Of a DNA stretch of 64,000 bases, positions 35,005-43,946 are shown one piece after another. Made by a program: the position numbers and the translations under genes. Each line of letters starts with the position of its first letter. Position 1 is the first letter of the stretch. The DNA is from Actinoplanes siamensis (lineage in GTDB: Bacteria; Actinomycetota; Actinomycetes; Mycobacteriales; Micromonosporaceae): assembly GCF_016862395.1 (NCBI RefSeq), contig NZ_BOMW01000044.1, positions 47,080 to 111,079 on the forward strand. Direction: 5' to 3'. A model generated the notes under the pieces. The model ran no database searches and was not told where the DNA came from. It saw nothing but the letters and a program-made list of their open reading frames with translations.

Positions 35005-35385
35005 TCAGGAGACGGCGGGCGTGCGCGGCACCGACATCTGCGTGACGCAGCGCAGCAGGCTGTTCTGGAAGGTACGGACGAACCCCGCCTCGTCACCGGT
35101 GTCGCGGGGCGTCCGCAGGAACGGCTTGAGCCGGCGCTCCACCTCGCGCACGCCCGGCTGGGACGCCATGAAGCGGGCCACCACGGTGAGGTCGCCCTCG
35201 TACTCGATCACCCGCACCAGCGTGCTGTCCCGGATGAACACGGCGGTGGCGAGGATCCGCGCCGCCGGCCGACCCGCCTCGCCGGGCACGTCCGGCGAGG
35301 CGGGCCGGCGGAAGCCGCTGAACACCTCGGCCACCTCGTCCTCGTGGCCGGGCAGGATGTCGTAGGTCAGGGCGGCGAAAGGCAT
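35005..35385 (-). CDS. SchA/CurD-like polyketide-associated protein (copy 2)
   Basis: 126-residue paralogue of the protein at 29436: MPFAALTYDILPGHEDEVAEVFSGF, a VRVIEYEGD strand, LKPFLRTPRDT and a terminal TQMSV matching SQLSV in the other copy. It is a single-gene unit with its own SARP-type promoter 47 bp upstream and a hairpin behind. Two members could act on different rings or as a heterodimer. Confidence 0.85.
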   Translation of the reverse strand: MPFAALTYDILPGHEDEVAEVFSGFRRPASPDVPGEAGRPAARILATAVFIRDSTLVRVIEYEGDLTVVARFMASQPGVREVERRLKPFLRTPRDTGDEAGFVRTFQNSLLRCVTQMSVPRTPAVS

Positions 35386-35431
35386 GGCGTTCCTCCGGGA
35401 TCGTCGGGATTCGGTCCACCATCGCGGCCGT

Positions 35432-35452
35432 GCCTCGAGACGGTCTCGAAGA
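35432..35452. promoter_or_regulatory. SARP-type direct repeats upstream of SchA/CurD copy 2
   Basis: TCGAGAC (35435) and TCGAAGA (35446) are 11 bp apart; on the minus strand they read TCGAGAC and TCGAGGC at the same spacing, 47-64 bp from the start at 35385. It is among the cleanest pairs in the window. Confidence 0.65.
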
Positions 35453-35503
35453 ACGACAGCCCCGGCTGCCTGGGCGGCCGGAGCTGTCGCGATCGATCGC
35501 GGG

Positions 35504-37033
35504 TTACAGGCCGGCGTCCTGGTAGGCGCCGATGTTCAGGCCGCTGCTCGGCAGCGGGTTGCCGAAGTAGTCCTGCCCGCCGGCCGCCTTGACCTTGACG
35601 CCGGCCCCCAGCGCCGGCGACCCGGTCCGCAACTTCATCCCGTCCGCCGTGGTTCCCGGCGCCACGAAGCGGGGGTCTCCGGTGACCCCGTTGAGCTGAT
35701 GCACCGGCGGGGTGGTGACCCGGTGGAACAGGTTGTGGTCGTAGGTGCCCGCCGGGTCGGCGATGGTGGAGCCCGCCGGCTGGCCCACGAAGATGTTGTT
35801 GGTCCACGTCGCGGCCGTGCCACCGTTGGTCAGCACCAGGGCGGGCGCGGCCGGGGCGTACACCGTGTTGTTGTAGATCTGCGTGTTGGGCTGCGGCCCG
35901 CACGGCAGGGTGAAGACACCCAGGTAGGGATTCGACGAACCGTCGTTGACACTGATGTTGTACCGCACCGTGTCGTCGGCGGACGAGGATCCGTCCGAGG
36001 CGCAGATGAACATGAAGCCGCCGGCGTTGTTGCTGCTGTAGTTGTACTCGAACACGGTGCCGAAGTTCGCCGCTTCGATGCCGTAGCCGATCCCCACCCC
36101 GAAACCGTTCGAAACGAAGTTGTTGCGGAACTTCGTGTCGTCGGAGTTCCAGGCGTACATGCCCAGGTTGTAGTCGGGTGAACGGGTGTTGAATCCGTCC
36201 ACCACGTTGTCGCGGACGACGGCGCTGACACCGTTGAGCAGGACGACGCCGTCGCCGCCGGCGTCCTTGACCTGGTTGTTGTTGATCGACACATCGGTGA
36301 GCGGGACATACGCCGAACCGGGCCCGGTGGGATTGCCGGCCCGCTTCTGCCAGGACGAGAACAGGCCGATGCCGGTCCGGTCCACGTGGGTCGCCGTCGA
36401 CTTGGTGACGGTGACTTCCCGGAATCCGGTAGGCGTCGTGGCGCCGGCCGCGTCGAAGACGATGCCGCCCGACGGGTTCGGGTAGCGGCAGTCGCAGCCG
36501 TTGACGTCGTGCACCGACACGTTGGCGATCCGGTAGTCCGCGCCGATGCCGTAGTCCTCCAGCAGCACGTAGATGCCGACCCGCTGCTGATCGGCGCCGG
36601 GAGCGGCCCCGGTGTTCGTGACGTCGAGGTTCTTGATGGTGTAGCCCTGCACGTTGCGCAGCAGGATCGCGGCCCGCGCGCCGGCGCCCGCGATCTGCGG
36701 GCGGTTGCCCGTCCCGTACGACCGCAGGATGATCGGCAAGTCGGCGGTGCCGGATCCGTGCGGCGTCAGGGTGCCCGTGCAGGTGGTGCCGGACCTGAAC
36801 GCCACCTCGTCACCGGCGCCCAGGGTGAGCGCGTTGACCTTGGCCAGGGTGCGCCAGGGGTGCTTGCTGTCGGCTCCGGAGTTGCTGTCCGAGCCGGCCG
36901 CGCAGTCGACGAAATACTGCGTGTCGGCGGCCTCGGCCGGAGTCGCTGTCAGAGCCGTGACCGCGGTGACTCCGAGAATGAATCCGAGACCCATGCGCAG
37001 CGTACCGCTGATGGATCTTGGCAATACCCGCAT
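35504..37033 (-). CDS. secreted parallel beta-helix protein (copy 1)
   Basis: 509 residues with a Sec signal peptide (hydrophobic stretch about 12-30, cleavage near ATPAEAAD). The mature protein begins YFVDCAAGSDSNSG, followed by many short Asn/Gly-rich strand repeats typical of right-handed parallel beta-helices (pectate-lyase/PbH1 type). A VHDVNGCDC motif and paired cysteines suggest disulfides. No catalytic pectate-lyase arginine site can be confirmed. A paralogue at 47986 shares the signal region, YFVDCAAGSDS, VHDVNGCDC and SSWQKRA. Function in this cluster is unknown; extracellular binding of the product or cell-wall polymer is conceivable. Confidence 0.85.
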   Translation of the reverse strand: MRVLPRSISGTLRMGLGFILGVTAVTALTATPAEAADTQYFVDCAAGSDSNSGADSKHPWRTLAKVNALTLGAGDEVAFRSGTTCTGTLTPHGSGTADLPIILRSYGTGNRPQIAGAGARAAILLRNVQGYTIKNLDVTNTGAAPGADQQRVGIYVLLEDYGIGADYRIANVSVHDVNGCDCRYPNPSGGIVFDAAGATTPTGFREVTVTKSTATHVDRTGIGLFSSWQKRAGNPTGPGSAYVPLTDVSINNNQVKDAGGDGVVLLNGVSAVVRDNVVDGFNTRSPDYNLGMYAWNSDDTKFRNNFVSNGFGVGIGYGIEAANFGTVFEYNYSSNNAGGFMFICASDGSSSADDTVRYNISVNDGSSNPYLGVFTLPCGPQPNTQIYNNTVYAPAAPALVLTNGGTAATWTNNIFVGQPAGSTIADPAGTYDHNLFHRVTTPPVHQLNGVTGDPRFVAPGTTADGMKLRTGSPALGAGVKVKAAGGQDYFGNPLPSSGLNIGAYQDAGL

Positions 37034-37388
37034 CTCCTACCCCCCAATGGTGAAATGGGCAGGGAACCACGCCCGGCGAGCAACGGCCCGCCGGTTCTCT
37101 GTGGATGGTCCCCCCGCGCCGGGTGGTCTGCGTCCGCGAACAGATCTGTCCGGGGGCAACGGCCACAGGTTCGGCGGGAAGGATTGTTGCACCGGAGGGC
37201 AAGAACCGAGGCCCCGTGCGCGCCCCGGTCGGCTGGTCATCGACCGGAAAGGACCTAACGGCGCATCGGCGTCGGACGATCATCCACAAGCGAGGACGGG
37301 CGAACGGCTCGAACGACCCTTGACGCGCCCTCCAAGCCCGCGGGCGATGCTGCACCGCATCTGCGCACCGGCTGTGAGGAGATCCACG
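37034..37388. other. divergent intergenic region
   Basis: A 355-bp gap between the beta-helix gene (minus) and the F420-type gene (plus) without a convincing open frame. It contains the SARP-type repeats at 37309-37337. It should hold both promoters. Confidence 0.55.
37309..37337. promoter_or_regulatory. three SARP-type heptamers at 11-bp steps
   Basis: TCGAACG (37309), TTGACGC (37320) and TCCAAGC (37331), 52 bp before the start at 37389. The exact 11-bp period across three units is what SARP dimers recognise. Confidence 0.6.
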
Positions 37389-38246
37389 ATGGACATCGGA
37401 ATCGGCTTGCCGACCACGGTCAGCGGCGCCGACGGCCGCGCCCTGGTCGCCTTCGCGCTGCGGGCGGAGGCGGCCGGCTTCTCGACGCTTGCCTGCTTCG
37501 ACCGTCTGGTGTACGACAACTACGACAGCCTGATCGCGCTGGCCGCCGCGGCCGGCGCCACCGAGAGGATCCGGCTGGCCACCACCGTCCTGCTCGCACC
37601 GTACCGCCCGAGCGTCGCGGAACTGGCCAAGCAGCTGGCGTCGCTGGACCGGCTCTCCGGCGGGCGGCTCGTGCTGGGCGTCTCGGCGGGTGGCCGCGCG
37701 GACGACTTCGCCGCGGCCGGCACGACGTACGGCGACCGCGGGCGCCGGCTCGACCGGATGATCGAGGAGATGCGCGAGATCTGGGCGGGCCGGGGGCCGT
37801 TCCCCGGGATCGGGCCGCGGCCCACCGGCGGCGACGTGCCGGTGTGGATCGGCGGCCACTCACCGGCCGCGCTGCGCCGCGCCGCCCGGCACGGCGCCGG
37901 CTGGATCTCACCCGGCGGGTCGGCGGCCGGATTCCCGCAGCTCGTCGAGCACGCGCGGGCGGTGTTCACCGCGCAGGGCCGCACCGAGGCGCCGTACCTG
38001 GTGGCGCTGGCCAACGTCGCTCTCGGCGAGCAGCGCCGGGCCGAGGCCGAACGGCACGTCCTGCGCTACTACCAGCACCTCGGCCCGAAGGCGCGTTTCC
38101 TGGTCGACAGCCTGATCACCGACGGTCCCGGACTGCGCGCCGCGGTCGACGGATTCGCCAAGGCGGGCTGCGACGAGCTGCTGCTGTTCCCCTGCACCGG
38201 CGATCCGCAGCACGTCGACGACCTCGCCGCCGAGCTGCACCGCTGA
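37389..38246 (+). CDS. LLM-class (F420-type) oxidoreductase 1
   Basis: 285-residue luciferase-like monooxygenase/F420-dependent oxidoreductase with a TIM-barrel start MDIGIGLPT, LATTVLLAPYRP, the LVLGVSAGGRADDF stretch and VPVWIGGHSPAALRRAARH. Such enzymes use F420 or FMN to reduce C=C or C=N bonds or to oxidise substrates. Its neighbour at 38286 is of the same class but only distantly similar. A ring reduction giving a dihydro or alicyclic ring is a reasonable guess. Confidence 0.85.
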   Translation: MDIGIGLPTTVSGADGRALVAFALRAEAAGFSTLACFDRLVYDNYDSLIALAAAAGATERIRLATTVLLAPYRPSVAELAKQLASLDRLSGGRLVLGVSAGGRADDFAAAGTTYGDRGRRLDRMIEEMREIWAGRGPFPGIGPRPTGGDVPVWIGGHSPAALRRAARHGAGWISPGGSAAGFPQLVEHARAVFTAQGRTEAPYLVALANVALGEQRRAEAERHVLRYYQHLGPKARFLVDSLITDGPGLRAAVDGFAKAGCDELLLFPCTGDPQHVDDLAAELHR

Positions 38247-38250
38247 CCCC

Positions 38251-38284
38251 GGTGGCGCCGGGCCCGGCCGGGCCCGGCGCCACC
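38251..38284. terminator. hairpin between convergent F420-type genes
   Basis: A perfect 15-bp inverted repeat (38251-38265 and 38270-38284, loop GGCC) fills the 39-bp gap between the two convergent genes. Confidence 0.65.
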
Positions 38285-38285
38285 G

Positions 38286-39194
38286 TCACACCAGCCGGGC
38301 GCGGGCCTCGGCCAGCAGGGCGTACTGCTCCCGCCAGTCGGCGCCCTCGAGTGCCACCACGAACTGGTCGACGCCGGCCTCGATGTGCCGGGCGAGCCCC
38401 TCCGCCGTCTGCTCGGGGTCGCCGCCGACCACCACCTGCCGGGTGTGCTCGATCGGCAACCGGTACGCGTCGGCCAGGCTACGGGCCATCTGCTCGGCAA
38501 GATCCGCATGCGGCCGGGCGGCCATCCTGGCGTAGATCATCGTGCCGACGCGGGGCGTGGGGCGGCCGTACTGCCCGGCGAGCACGGACAGCCGGTCGGC
38601 CGAGGCACGGATCTCCTCCGGGGTGCTGATCGTGGTGAGCCAGCCGGTGCAGTGCTCGGCGGCGCGCCGCAGGGACCGCTCGGAGCGGCCACCCACCCAG
38701 ACCGGCGGCACCGGCACCGCCGGGCGCAGGGTGACCTCCGGCTGCGCGGGCATGCCGAGCAGCTTGGTGGGGCGGCCGGCGAGCAGGTCGGGCAGCAGGC
38801 GCAGGAACTCGTCGGTGCGCCGGCCCCGCTCGGTCAGCGGCACCCCGGAGGCGTGCCACTCCTCGGCCCACTTGGCGCCGGTGCCGACGCCGAACTCCAC
38901 CCGGTTGCCGGACAGGTACTGCAGCGTGCCGAGCTGTCGGGCGACCCACACCGCCGGCCGGGTCGCCACCAGCATCACCGAGAAACCCAGCCGTACCCGG
39001 CTGGTGACGGCGGCCGCGGCGGCGAGGGTGAGCGTGCACTCCAGCAGCGGAACCCCACCCATGCTGAGGTGGTCGCCGGACCAGACGGAGTCGAGGCCGA
39101 CCTCCTCGGCGTGGCGGGCGACGTCCGCCATGCCGGGCAGGTCGTTGCCGAGGTGACCGATGTTGGGGAGCAGAACCCCGATGTCGAGACTCAT
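38286..39194 (-). CDS. LLM-class (F420-type) oxidoreductase 2
   Basis: 302-residue luciferase-like protein. It has MSLDIGVLLPNIG, SVWSGDHLSM (the DH pair lines the F420/FMN pocket in this class), RVEFGVGTGAKWAEEW and PPVWVGGRSERSLRRAAEH. It is transcribed after the O-methyltransferase at 39209 with a 14-bp gap, so it shares the SARP-type promoter near 40320. It probably acts as a reductase or oxidase on the aglycone. Confidence 0.85.
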   Translation of the reverse strand: MSLDIGVLLPNIGHLGNDLPGMADVARHAEEVGLDSVWSGDHLSMGGVPLLECTLTLAAAAAVTSRVRLGFSVMLVATRPAVWVARQLGTLQYLSGNRVEFGVGTGAKWAEEWHASGVPLTERGRRTDEFLRLLPDLLAGRPTKLLGMPAQPEVTLRPAVPVPPVWVGGRSERSLRRAAEHCTGWLTTISTPEEIRASADRLSVLAGQYGRPTPRVGTMIYARMAARPHADLAEQMARSLADAYRLPIEHTRQVVVGGDPEQTAEGLARHIEAGVDQFVVALEGADWREQYALLAEARARLV

Positions 39195-39208
39195 CTGCCG
39201 CTCCGTCC

Positions 39209-40222
39209 TCAGTCCCGGCCGCAGGTCAGGAGGATGTCGAAGGCGCCGAACCGGCGGTCGGTGATCGACGTGAATCCCGCCGCGCGCGCCTGCGCCCCGA
39301 TCTCCTCGACCGTGTACTCGCCGCCGCCGTCGGTGACGAGCAGCATGTTCAGGCTGGCCATCAGGTTCTCGACGTTGTCCCGCTCGGCCGTCAGCATCCG
39401 GTCGTAGATCACCAGCACGCCGCCGGGCGTGACGGCGTCGTACGCCTTGCGCAGCAGCAGCGCCCGTTCCTCGGGGTTCCAGTCGTGCAGGATGTGTCCG
39501 AAGATCACCACATCGGCGGTGGGCAGCGGGTCCCGGAAGAAGTTGCCGGGGTGAAAGGTCACCCGGTCGGTCACCCCGGCCTCGGCCGCCACCTCCGCGA
39601 AGAACGGCTCGATCTGCGGGCGGTCGAAGACGGCGCCGCGCAGTCCCGGGGTGTGCCCGACCAGGTGCGCGACCAGGCTGCCCCGGCACCCGCCGAAATC
39701 GAGCACGCTGCCGCGACCGGTCCAGTCCACCGCCTGCCGGAACTCCTCCCACAGGCCCTGGGTCAGGCCGTCCATCATCCGGACGAAGTGCCCGACCGCC
39801 ACGGGGTCGTCGAGCATCGACTCGAAGTCACCGGTGGCCTGCGGCTTCCCGGTGCGCAACGCCTCGGCGAGCCCCGCGTACACCGGGTACAGGTTCAGGT
39901 AGGCGCCGCGCAGGAAGCCGCCGATGTCGTCAGCGCTGCCGGTCACCAGGTACCTGTCGGTGGCCGGCGTGTTCGCGTAGCGGTCGCCGGTCTTCCGCAG
40001 CACGCCCAGGGCGACCAGCAGCCGCAGGTAGTCGTCGAGGCCGCGACCGTGCAGGCCCAGCCGCTCGCGCAGTTCCCCGGCACTGGCCGGCCGCTCGTGC
40101 AGGGTCGTGAACACCTCCAGCCGTACGGCGGTGAGCAGGGCCGCGGCGTCGCAGAACCGGTTGCCGAGCCGGAGCAGACCGGCCGAGGTGTCGACGTCTC
40201 CGATGGGTGTGGCGGCGGTCAT
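39209..40222 (-). CDS. O-methyltransferase
   Basis: 337-residue O-methyltransferase: helical dimerisation domain with LHGRGLDDYLRLL, SAM motif DFGGCRGSLVAH near residue 170, and GHILHDWNPEERA with the catalytic histidine near 240. It is the close paralogue of 33934. Xantholipin-type pathways are known to use sets of duplicated O-methyltransferases with different regioselectivity, which fits. The ATG at 40222 gives a start equivalent to its paralogue. Confidence 0.92.
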   Translation of the reverse strand: MTAATPIGDVDTSAGLLRLGNRFCDAAALLTAVRLEVFTTLHERPASAGELRERLGLHGRGLDDYLRLLVALGVLRKTGDRYANTPATDRYLVTGSADDIGGFLRGAYLNLYPVYAGLAEALRTGKPQATGDFESMLDDPVAVGHFVRMMDGLTQGLWEEFRQAVDWTGRGSVLDFGGCRGSLVAHLVGHTPGLRGAVFDRPQIEPFFAEVAAEAGVTDRVTFHPGNFFRDPLPTADVVIFGHILHDWNPEERALLLRKAYDAVTPGGVLVIYDRMLTAERDNVENLMASLNMLLVTDGGGEYTVEEIGAQARAAGFTSITDRRFGAFDILLTCGRD

Positions 40223-40315
40223 GGTGGTCTTCCCTCTCGTCGGCGTGCACGTCCGCCGCGACTGTCGCCACAGTGGTTGGAGAACGACTCGACGCCGGAT
40301 GGAAGAACGCGACAG

Positions 40316-40347
40316 GCCTCGATCCCGCTTCGAGCCGCCTCCGACGG
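40316..40347. promoter_or_regulatory. SARP-type repeats in divergent promoter region
   Basis: TCGATCC (40319), TCGAGCC (40330) and CCGACGG (40341) are at 11-bp steps, 56 bp before the P450 start. Read on the minus strand, TCGAAGC and TCGAGGC are 11 bp apart, 94 bp before the O-methyltransferase start. Confidence 0.62.
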
Positions 40348-40402
40348 CGCACCGCCAGGCTGGCCCAGCCGGATACGTGTCCCCCGGCGAGAGAGGTCTG
40401 CG

Positions 40403-41599
40403 ATGAGCCTGCCCGATGCAGTCGACTATCCCTTCGCGTGGGAGCCTCCGATGGAGGTCCCGGCGGGTTGGCGCACCCTGCGAGAGCACTCCCTGCAGCC
40501 GGTGCGCCTGCCCAGCGGCGACCCGGCCGTGCTGGTCACCCGGTACCGGGACGTGAAGGCACTCTTCTCCGACCACCGGCTGAGCCGCAACACCGGCCGT
40601 TACCCCACCTCCCGGATCTCCCCGAACAACGAGATCTTCAACGATCCGGAGATCGACAACGATCCGCCGCGGTATCTCGAGGAGCGCAGCCTGGTCGTGC
40701 GGGCGTTCAGCGCGCGCCGCATCGAGTCGCTGCGGCCGCACGTCTGGGAGATCGCCGACGAGCTGATGGACGCCATGGCGGCCGCCGAGCAGCCGGTCGA
40801 CCTGATGGAGAGCTTCGCGTTCCCGCTGCCGATCCGGGTGATCTGCCGGCTGCTGGGCGTGCCGCACGAGGAGCACGCCAAGTTCCGGGAGCTGGTCGAC
40901 GGTTTCCTGTCGGTCACCAAGCTGCCCACCGAGGAGGTCGAGCGCTGCCGGGTGGGTCTGTGGACGTACCTCGGGGAATTGATCGACGCGAAGCGTCACC
41001 ACCCGACCAACGACCTGACCAGTGAGCTCGTCAAGATCAGTGACGAGGACCAGAAGAAGCTGTCGGACCACCAGCTGCAGCACTGGGTGCAGACCCTGCT
41101 GATCGCCGGGTACGTCACCACGGCCAGCCAGATCGGCACCAGCATGGCCGTGCTGCTGCACCGGCCGCACCTGGTGCGCGAGGTGCAGGCCGACTTCGGC
41201 ATCGTGCCCACGGCCGTCGAGGAGCTGCTGCGTTACCAGCTGATGGGTACGTCGCTGGGCTCGCTGCGCTACTGCCTGGAGGACATCGAGCTGTCCGACG
41301 GCACGGTCGTGCCGAAGGGCTCGACGGTCATGCTCTCGGTGGAGTCGAACTTCGACGAGGAGGTGTTCACCTGCCCGATGGACCTGGACATCCACCGCCG
41401 GGAGAACAACCACATGTCGTTCGGCTCGGGCATCCACTACTGCGCCGGCGCCCCGCTGGCCCGGATGGAGCTGCAGGTGTCGATGGAGGGGCTGCTGCGG
41501 CGGTTCCCCGGACTGCGGCTGGCGCAGCCCGGCGAGGACCTGCCCCGGGTCGAGGGCGGGTTCCTCGGCGGGTTCTCCTACGTCCCGGTCCGGTGGTGA
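40403..41599 (+). CDS. cytochrome P450 with atypical I-helix
   Basis: 398-residue bacterial class I P450. The heme-binding loop is FGSGIHYCAGAPLAR with the thiolate cysteine, and the ExxR motif is ELLR. The I-helix reads IAGYVTTAS, where the usual acidic residue of the acid-alcohol pair is Val. Such loss often marks P450s with unusual chemistry (ring formation, bridging) instead of plain hydroxylation. A ferredoxin gene follows after 5 bp and is its likely electron donor. A methylenedioxy-bridge or xanthone-related oxidation is possible. Confidence 0.92.
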   Translation: MSLPDAVDYPFAWEPPMEVPAGWRTLREHSLQPVRLPSGDPAVLVTRYRDVKALFSDHRLSRNTGRYPTSRISPNNEIFNDPEIDNDPPRYLEERSLVVRAFSARRIESLRPHVWEIADELMDAMAAAEQPVDLMESFAFPLPIRVICRLLGVPHEEHAKFRELVDGFLSVTKLPTEEVERCRVGLWTYLGELIDAKRHHPTNDLTSELVKISDEDQKKLSDHQLQHWVQTLLIAGYVTTASQIGTSMAVLLHRPHLVREVQADFGIVPTAVEELLRYQLMGTSLGSLRYCLEDIELSDGTVVPKGSTVMLSVESNFDEEVFTCPMDLDIHRRENNHMSFGSGIHYCAGAPLARMELQVSMEGLLRRFPGLRLAQPGEDLPRVEGGFLGGFSYVPVRW

Positions 41600-41604
41600 C
41601 GGCG

Positions 41605-41814
41605 ATGACCGGCCTGCTCGTCACCGCCGACCCCACCACCTGCGTGACCAGCTGCATGTGCGTCTACCGGGCGCCGGAGGTCTTCGACCAGGACGACGAC
41701 GGTCTGGTGGTGGTGCTCGACGCCCGGCCGCCGGCGGAGCTGCACGACGCCGTGCGCCGGGCCGCCCGGGGATGCCCCACCCAGTCGATCACACTGACCG
41801 ACCAGCCCCTCTGA
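41605..41814 (+). CDS. [3Fe-4S] ferredoxin partner of the P450
   Basis: 69-residue ferredoxin. Cys13, Cys19 and Cys57 (in GCPTQ) form the three-cysteine pattern of actinomycete P450-associated [3Fe-4S] ferredoxins; an extra Cys17 lies in the TSCMC segment. It is encoded 5 bp after the P450 and clearly co-transcribed with it. A ferredoxin reductase is not encoded in the window. Confidence 0.93.
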   Translation: MTGLLVTADPTTCVTSCMCVYRAPEVFDQDDDGLVVVLDARPPAELHDAVRRAARGCPTQSITLTDQPL

Positions 41815-41818
41815 CGAC

Positions 41819-41866
41819 GAACGCCCGGGGCGGAAGGGACCGCGGTCTCTCCCGCCCCGGGCGTTC
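41819..41866. terminator. hairpin between convergent genes
   Basis: A 15-bp inverted repeat (41819-41833 and 41852-41866) with an 18-base loop lies between the ferredoxin and amidotransferase genes, probably terminating both. Confidence 0.6.
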
Positions 41867-41872
41867 CGGCGC

Positions 41873-43732
41873 TCAGAGCGCGAGCTCTATCCCGTAGTGC
41901 CGCAGCCACGCGTCGAACTGCAGCGCGGTCTCCACGTTGACCCGGCTGTGCCACTGGTTCGCCACCGGGGTGCGGTCCCCGATCGCCCGCTGGGCCGCCG
42001 CGACGTCCAGCAGCGGCAGCACCGGCGACGACGGGTCGGCCAGGACGGCGGCCATCTCCCGGTGCAGCGCCTCGGCGTATCGCGGGTCCTGGGTCACCGG
42101 GTAGGGACTCTTCGGCCGGTCCATCACCACCTGCGGCACCAGATCCTTGACGGCCGCCCGCAGCAGGCTCTTCTCCCGGCCGTCGAAGGTCTTGAACGCC
42201 CACGGGACGTTGTAGACGTACTGCACCAGGCGGTGGTCGCAGAACGGCACCCGGGTCTCCAGGCTGGAGGCCATCGCGAGCCGGTCGGCCCGGTCGAGCA
42301 GCATCGGCAGCCACCGGGTCAGGTGGGCGTACAGGCGTACCCGGATCGTCCGGTCCAGCTCGGTCTGCCCGTCCGGGTGCGGCGTCTCGGCCACCGTCTG
42401 CCGGAAGTTGTCCTGGTAGTACCCGGTCATGTCCAGCTTGTCGAGCAGCCCGCGGGCGAACAGCCCACGACCCTGGCCGATCTGGCCGCCGGCGTGGCGC
42501 TTCTCGGCCGCGATCCACGGGAACATGTCGGCGGAGACCAGCTCCTCGTCGAAGAGCCACTTGAAGCCGCCGAAGATCTCGTCGGACACCTCCCCGGTCA
42601 GGGCCACTGTCGAGTGCTCGCGGGTCGCCTTCAGCATCAGGTACAGCGAGATGTCCATGTCGCCGAGCGTGCTGGGCTGGTCCTGGGCGACCAGCGCCGC
42701 CTTGCGGGCCGCCGGGTCGATCAGGTCGGCGGTGCCCAGCACGACGTCGGTGTGCTCGGTGCCGACGTGGCGGGCCAGCGCGGCGGCGTACGGCGCGTCC
42801 GGGGTGTCCCGCTGGTCGTCGGGCCGGAAGTTCTCGCTGTAGCCGACGAAGGTGGCAGTGATGCTGCGGATCGGCTGGTCGCCGGCCCGGCGCCGGGCGA
42901 GCGCCGCGAGCGCGGTCACCGCGCTGGAGTCGATTCCGCCGGACAGCGTCGTGCACAGCGGCACGTCGGCCACCAGCTCGCGGGTGACGATCTCCTCCAG
43001 CAGCCCGCGGACGGTGTCGATGGTGGTCGGCAGGTCGTCGGTGTGCGGGTGCGCCTCGATCGCCCAGTAGCGCTGCTCGCGTACCCCGGAGCGGCTGAAC
43101 ACCAGCGTGTGCCCGGCCTTGAGCTCCCGCATGTCCCGGAAGACGGTCCGGCCCGGGGTCTTCGCTGTGGAGAACAGCTCGCGCATCCCCTCGGTGTCCA
43201 CCACCGGGCGGACCCGGCCGGTGGCAAGCAGCGACTTCGGCTCGGAGGCGAACATCAGGCCGCCGTCGACCTCGGCCACGATCAGCGGCTTGATGCCCAT
43301 CCGGTCACGGATCAGCACCAGCTCCTGCTTGCGCACGTCCCACACGGCGAACGCGAACATGCCCTCGATCCGCTTCGCGCAGTCGACGCCCCACTCCAGG
43401 TACGCGCGCAGCACCACCTCGGTGTCGCTGCGGGTGCGGAAGCGGTGGCCACGGGTCTCCAGCTCGCCGCGCAGCTGGCGGAAGTTGTACACCTCGCCGC
43501 TGTAGGTCAGGACCGCCAGCGTACGGCCGTCCTCCTCGGCCACCATGGGCTGCGTCCCGCCGACGAGGTCGATCACGGAGTTACGGGTGTGTCCCAGCCC
43601 CACGTGCGCGTCCAGCCATGTCCCGCGGGCATCGGGGCCGCGGCGCTCCAGGCAGTTGGTCATCGCTTCGACGAGTTCCCGATCCGCTCTCAGGTCCCGT
43701 TCGAAGTCCACCCAACCGGCGATGCCACACAT
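41873..43732 (-). CDS. asparagine-synthetase-type amidotransferase with intact glutaminase
   Basis: 619-residue AsnB-family enzyme. The mature N-terminus MCGIAGW supplies the Cys2 nucleophile of the class II glutamine amidotransferase, with RRGPDARGTW and YSGEVYN in the ammonia-forming site. The synthetase domain has the PP-loop SGGIDSS at 264-270 and TGEVSDEIFGG. In xantholipin and lysolipin clusters an enzyme of this kind amidates the polyketide acid to form the lactam nitrogen. The start at 43732 is fixed by the catalytic Cys2 and by AAGGAG 7 bp upstream. Contrast the Cys-less paralogue at 59460. Confidence 0.95.
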   Translation of the reverse strand: MCGIAGWVDFERDLRADRELVEAMTNCLERRGPDARGTWLDAHVGLGHTRNSVIDLVGGTQPMVAEEDGRTLAVLTYSGEVYNFRQLRGELETRGHRFRTRSDTEVVLRAYLEWGVDCAKRIEGMFAFAVWDVRKQELVLIRDRMGIKPLIVAEVDGGLMFASEPKSLLATGRVRPVVDTEGMRELFSTAKTPGRTVFRDMRELKAGHTLVFSRSGVREQRYWAIEAHPHTDDLPTTIDTVRGLLEEIVTRELVADVPLCTTLSGGIDSSAVTALAALARRRAGDQPIRSITATFVGYSENFRPDDQRDTPDAPYAAALARHVGTEHTDVVLGTADLIDPAARKAALVAQDQPSTLGDMDISLYLMLKATREHSTVALTGEVSDEIFGGFKWLFDEELVSADMFPWIAAEKRHAGGQIGQGRGLFARGLLDKLDMTGYYQDNFRQTVAETPHPDGQTELDRTIRVRLYAHLTRWLPMLLDRADRLAMASSLETRVPFCDHRLVQYVYNVPWAFKTFDGREKSLLRAAVKDLVPQVVMDRPKSPYPVTQDPRYAEALHREMAAVLADPSSPVLPLLDVAAAQRAIGDRTPVANQWHSRVNVETALQFDAWLRHYGIELAL

Positions 43733-43819
43733 GTGTCGCTCCTTCGTCATAGGCGTGCCGGCACCGGCCCGCGGGCCGGGACGCCGGTGCGGTCACCCTC
43801 GCGCCGGGCACTGGGGCGC

Positions 43820-43870
43820 GGCTCAAGAGAGCCTCGACACTCACCCACCCGGACCAGCAGTCCTCGAGGC
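43820..43870. promoter_or_regulatory. SARP-type repeats in divergent promoter region
   Basis: TCAAGAG (43823) and TCGACAC (43834) are 11 bp apart, and a further TCGAGGC is at 43864. The minus-strand reading gives TCGAGGC and TTGAGCC 11 bp apart, toward the amidotransferase. Confidence 0.58.
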
Positions 43871-43946
43871 GGCCGTGAGTGGCCGCCCCGACCATGGCGC
43901 GAGAGCGGAACGACGAACCGCCCACCCGACGAACCGAGGAGTACGC

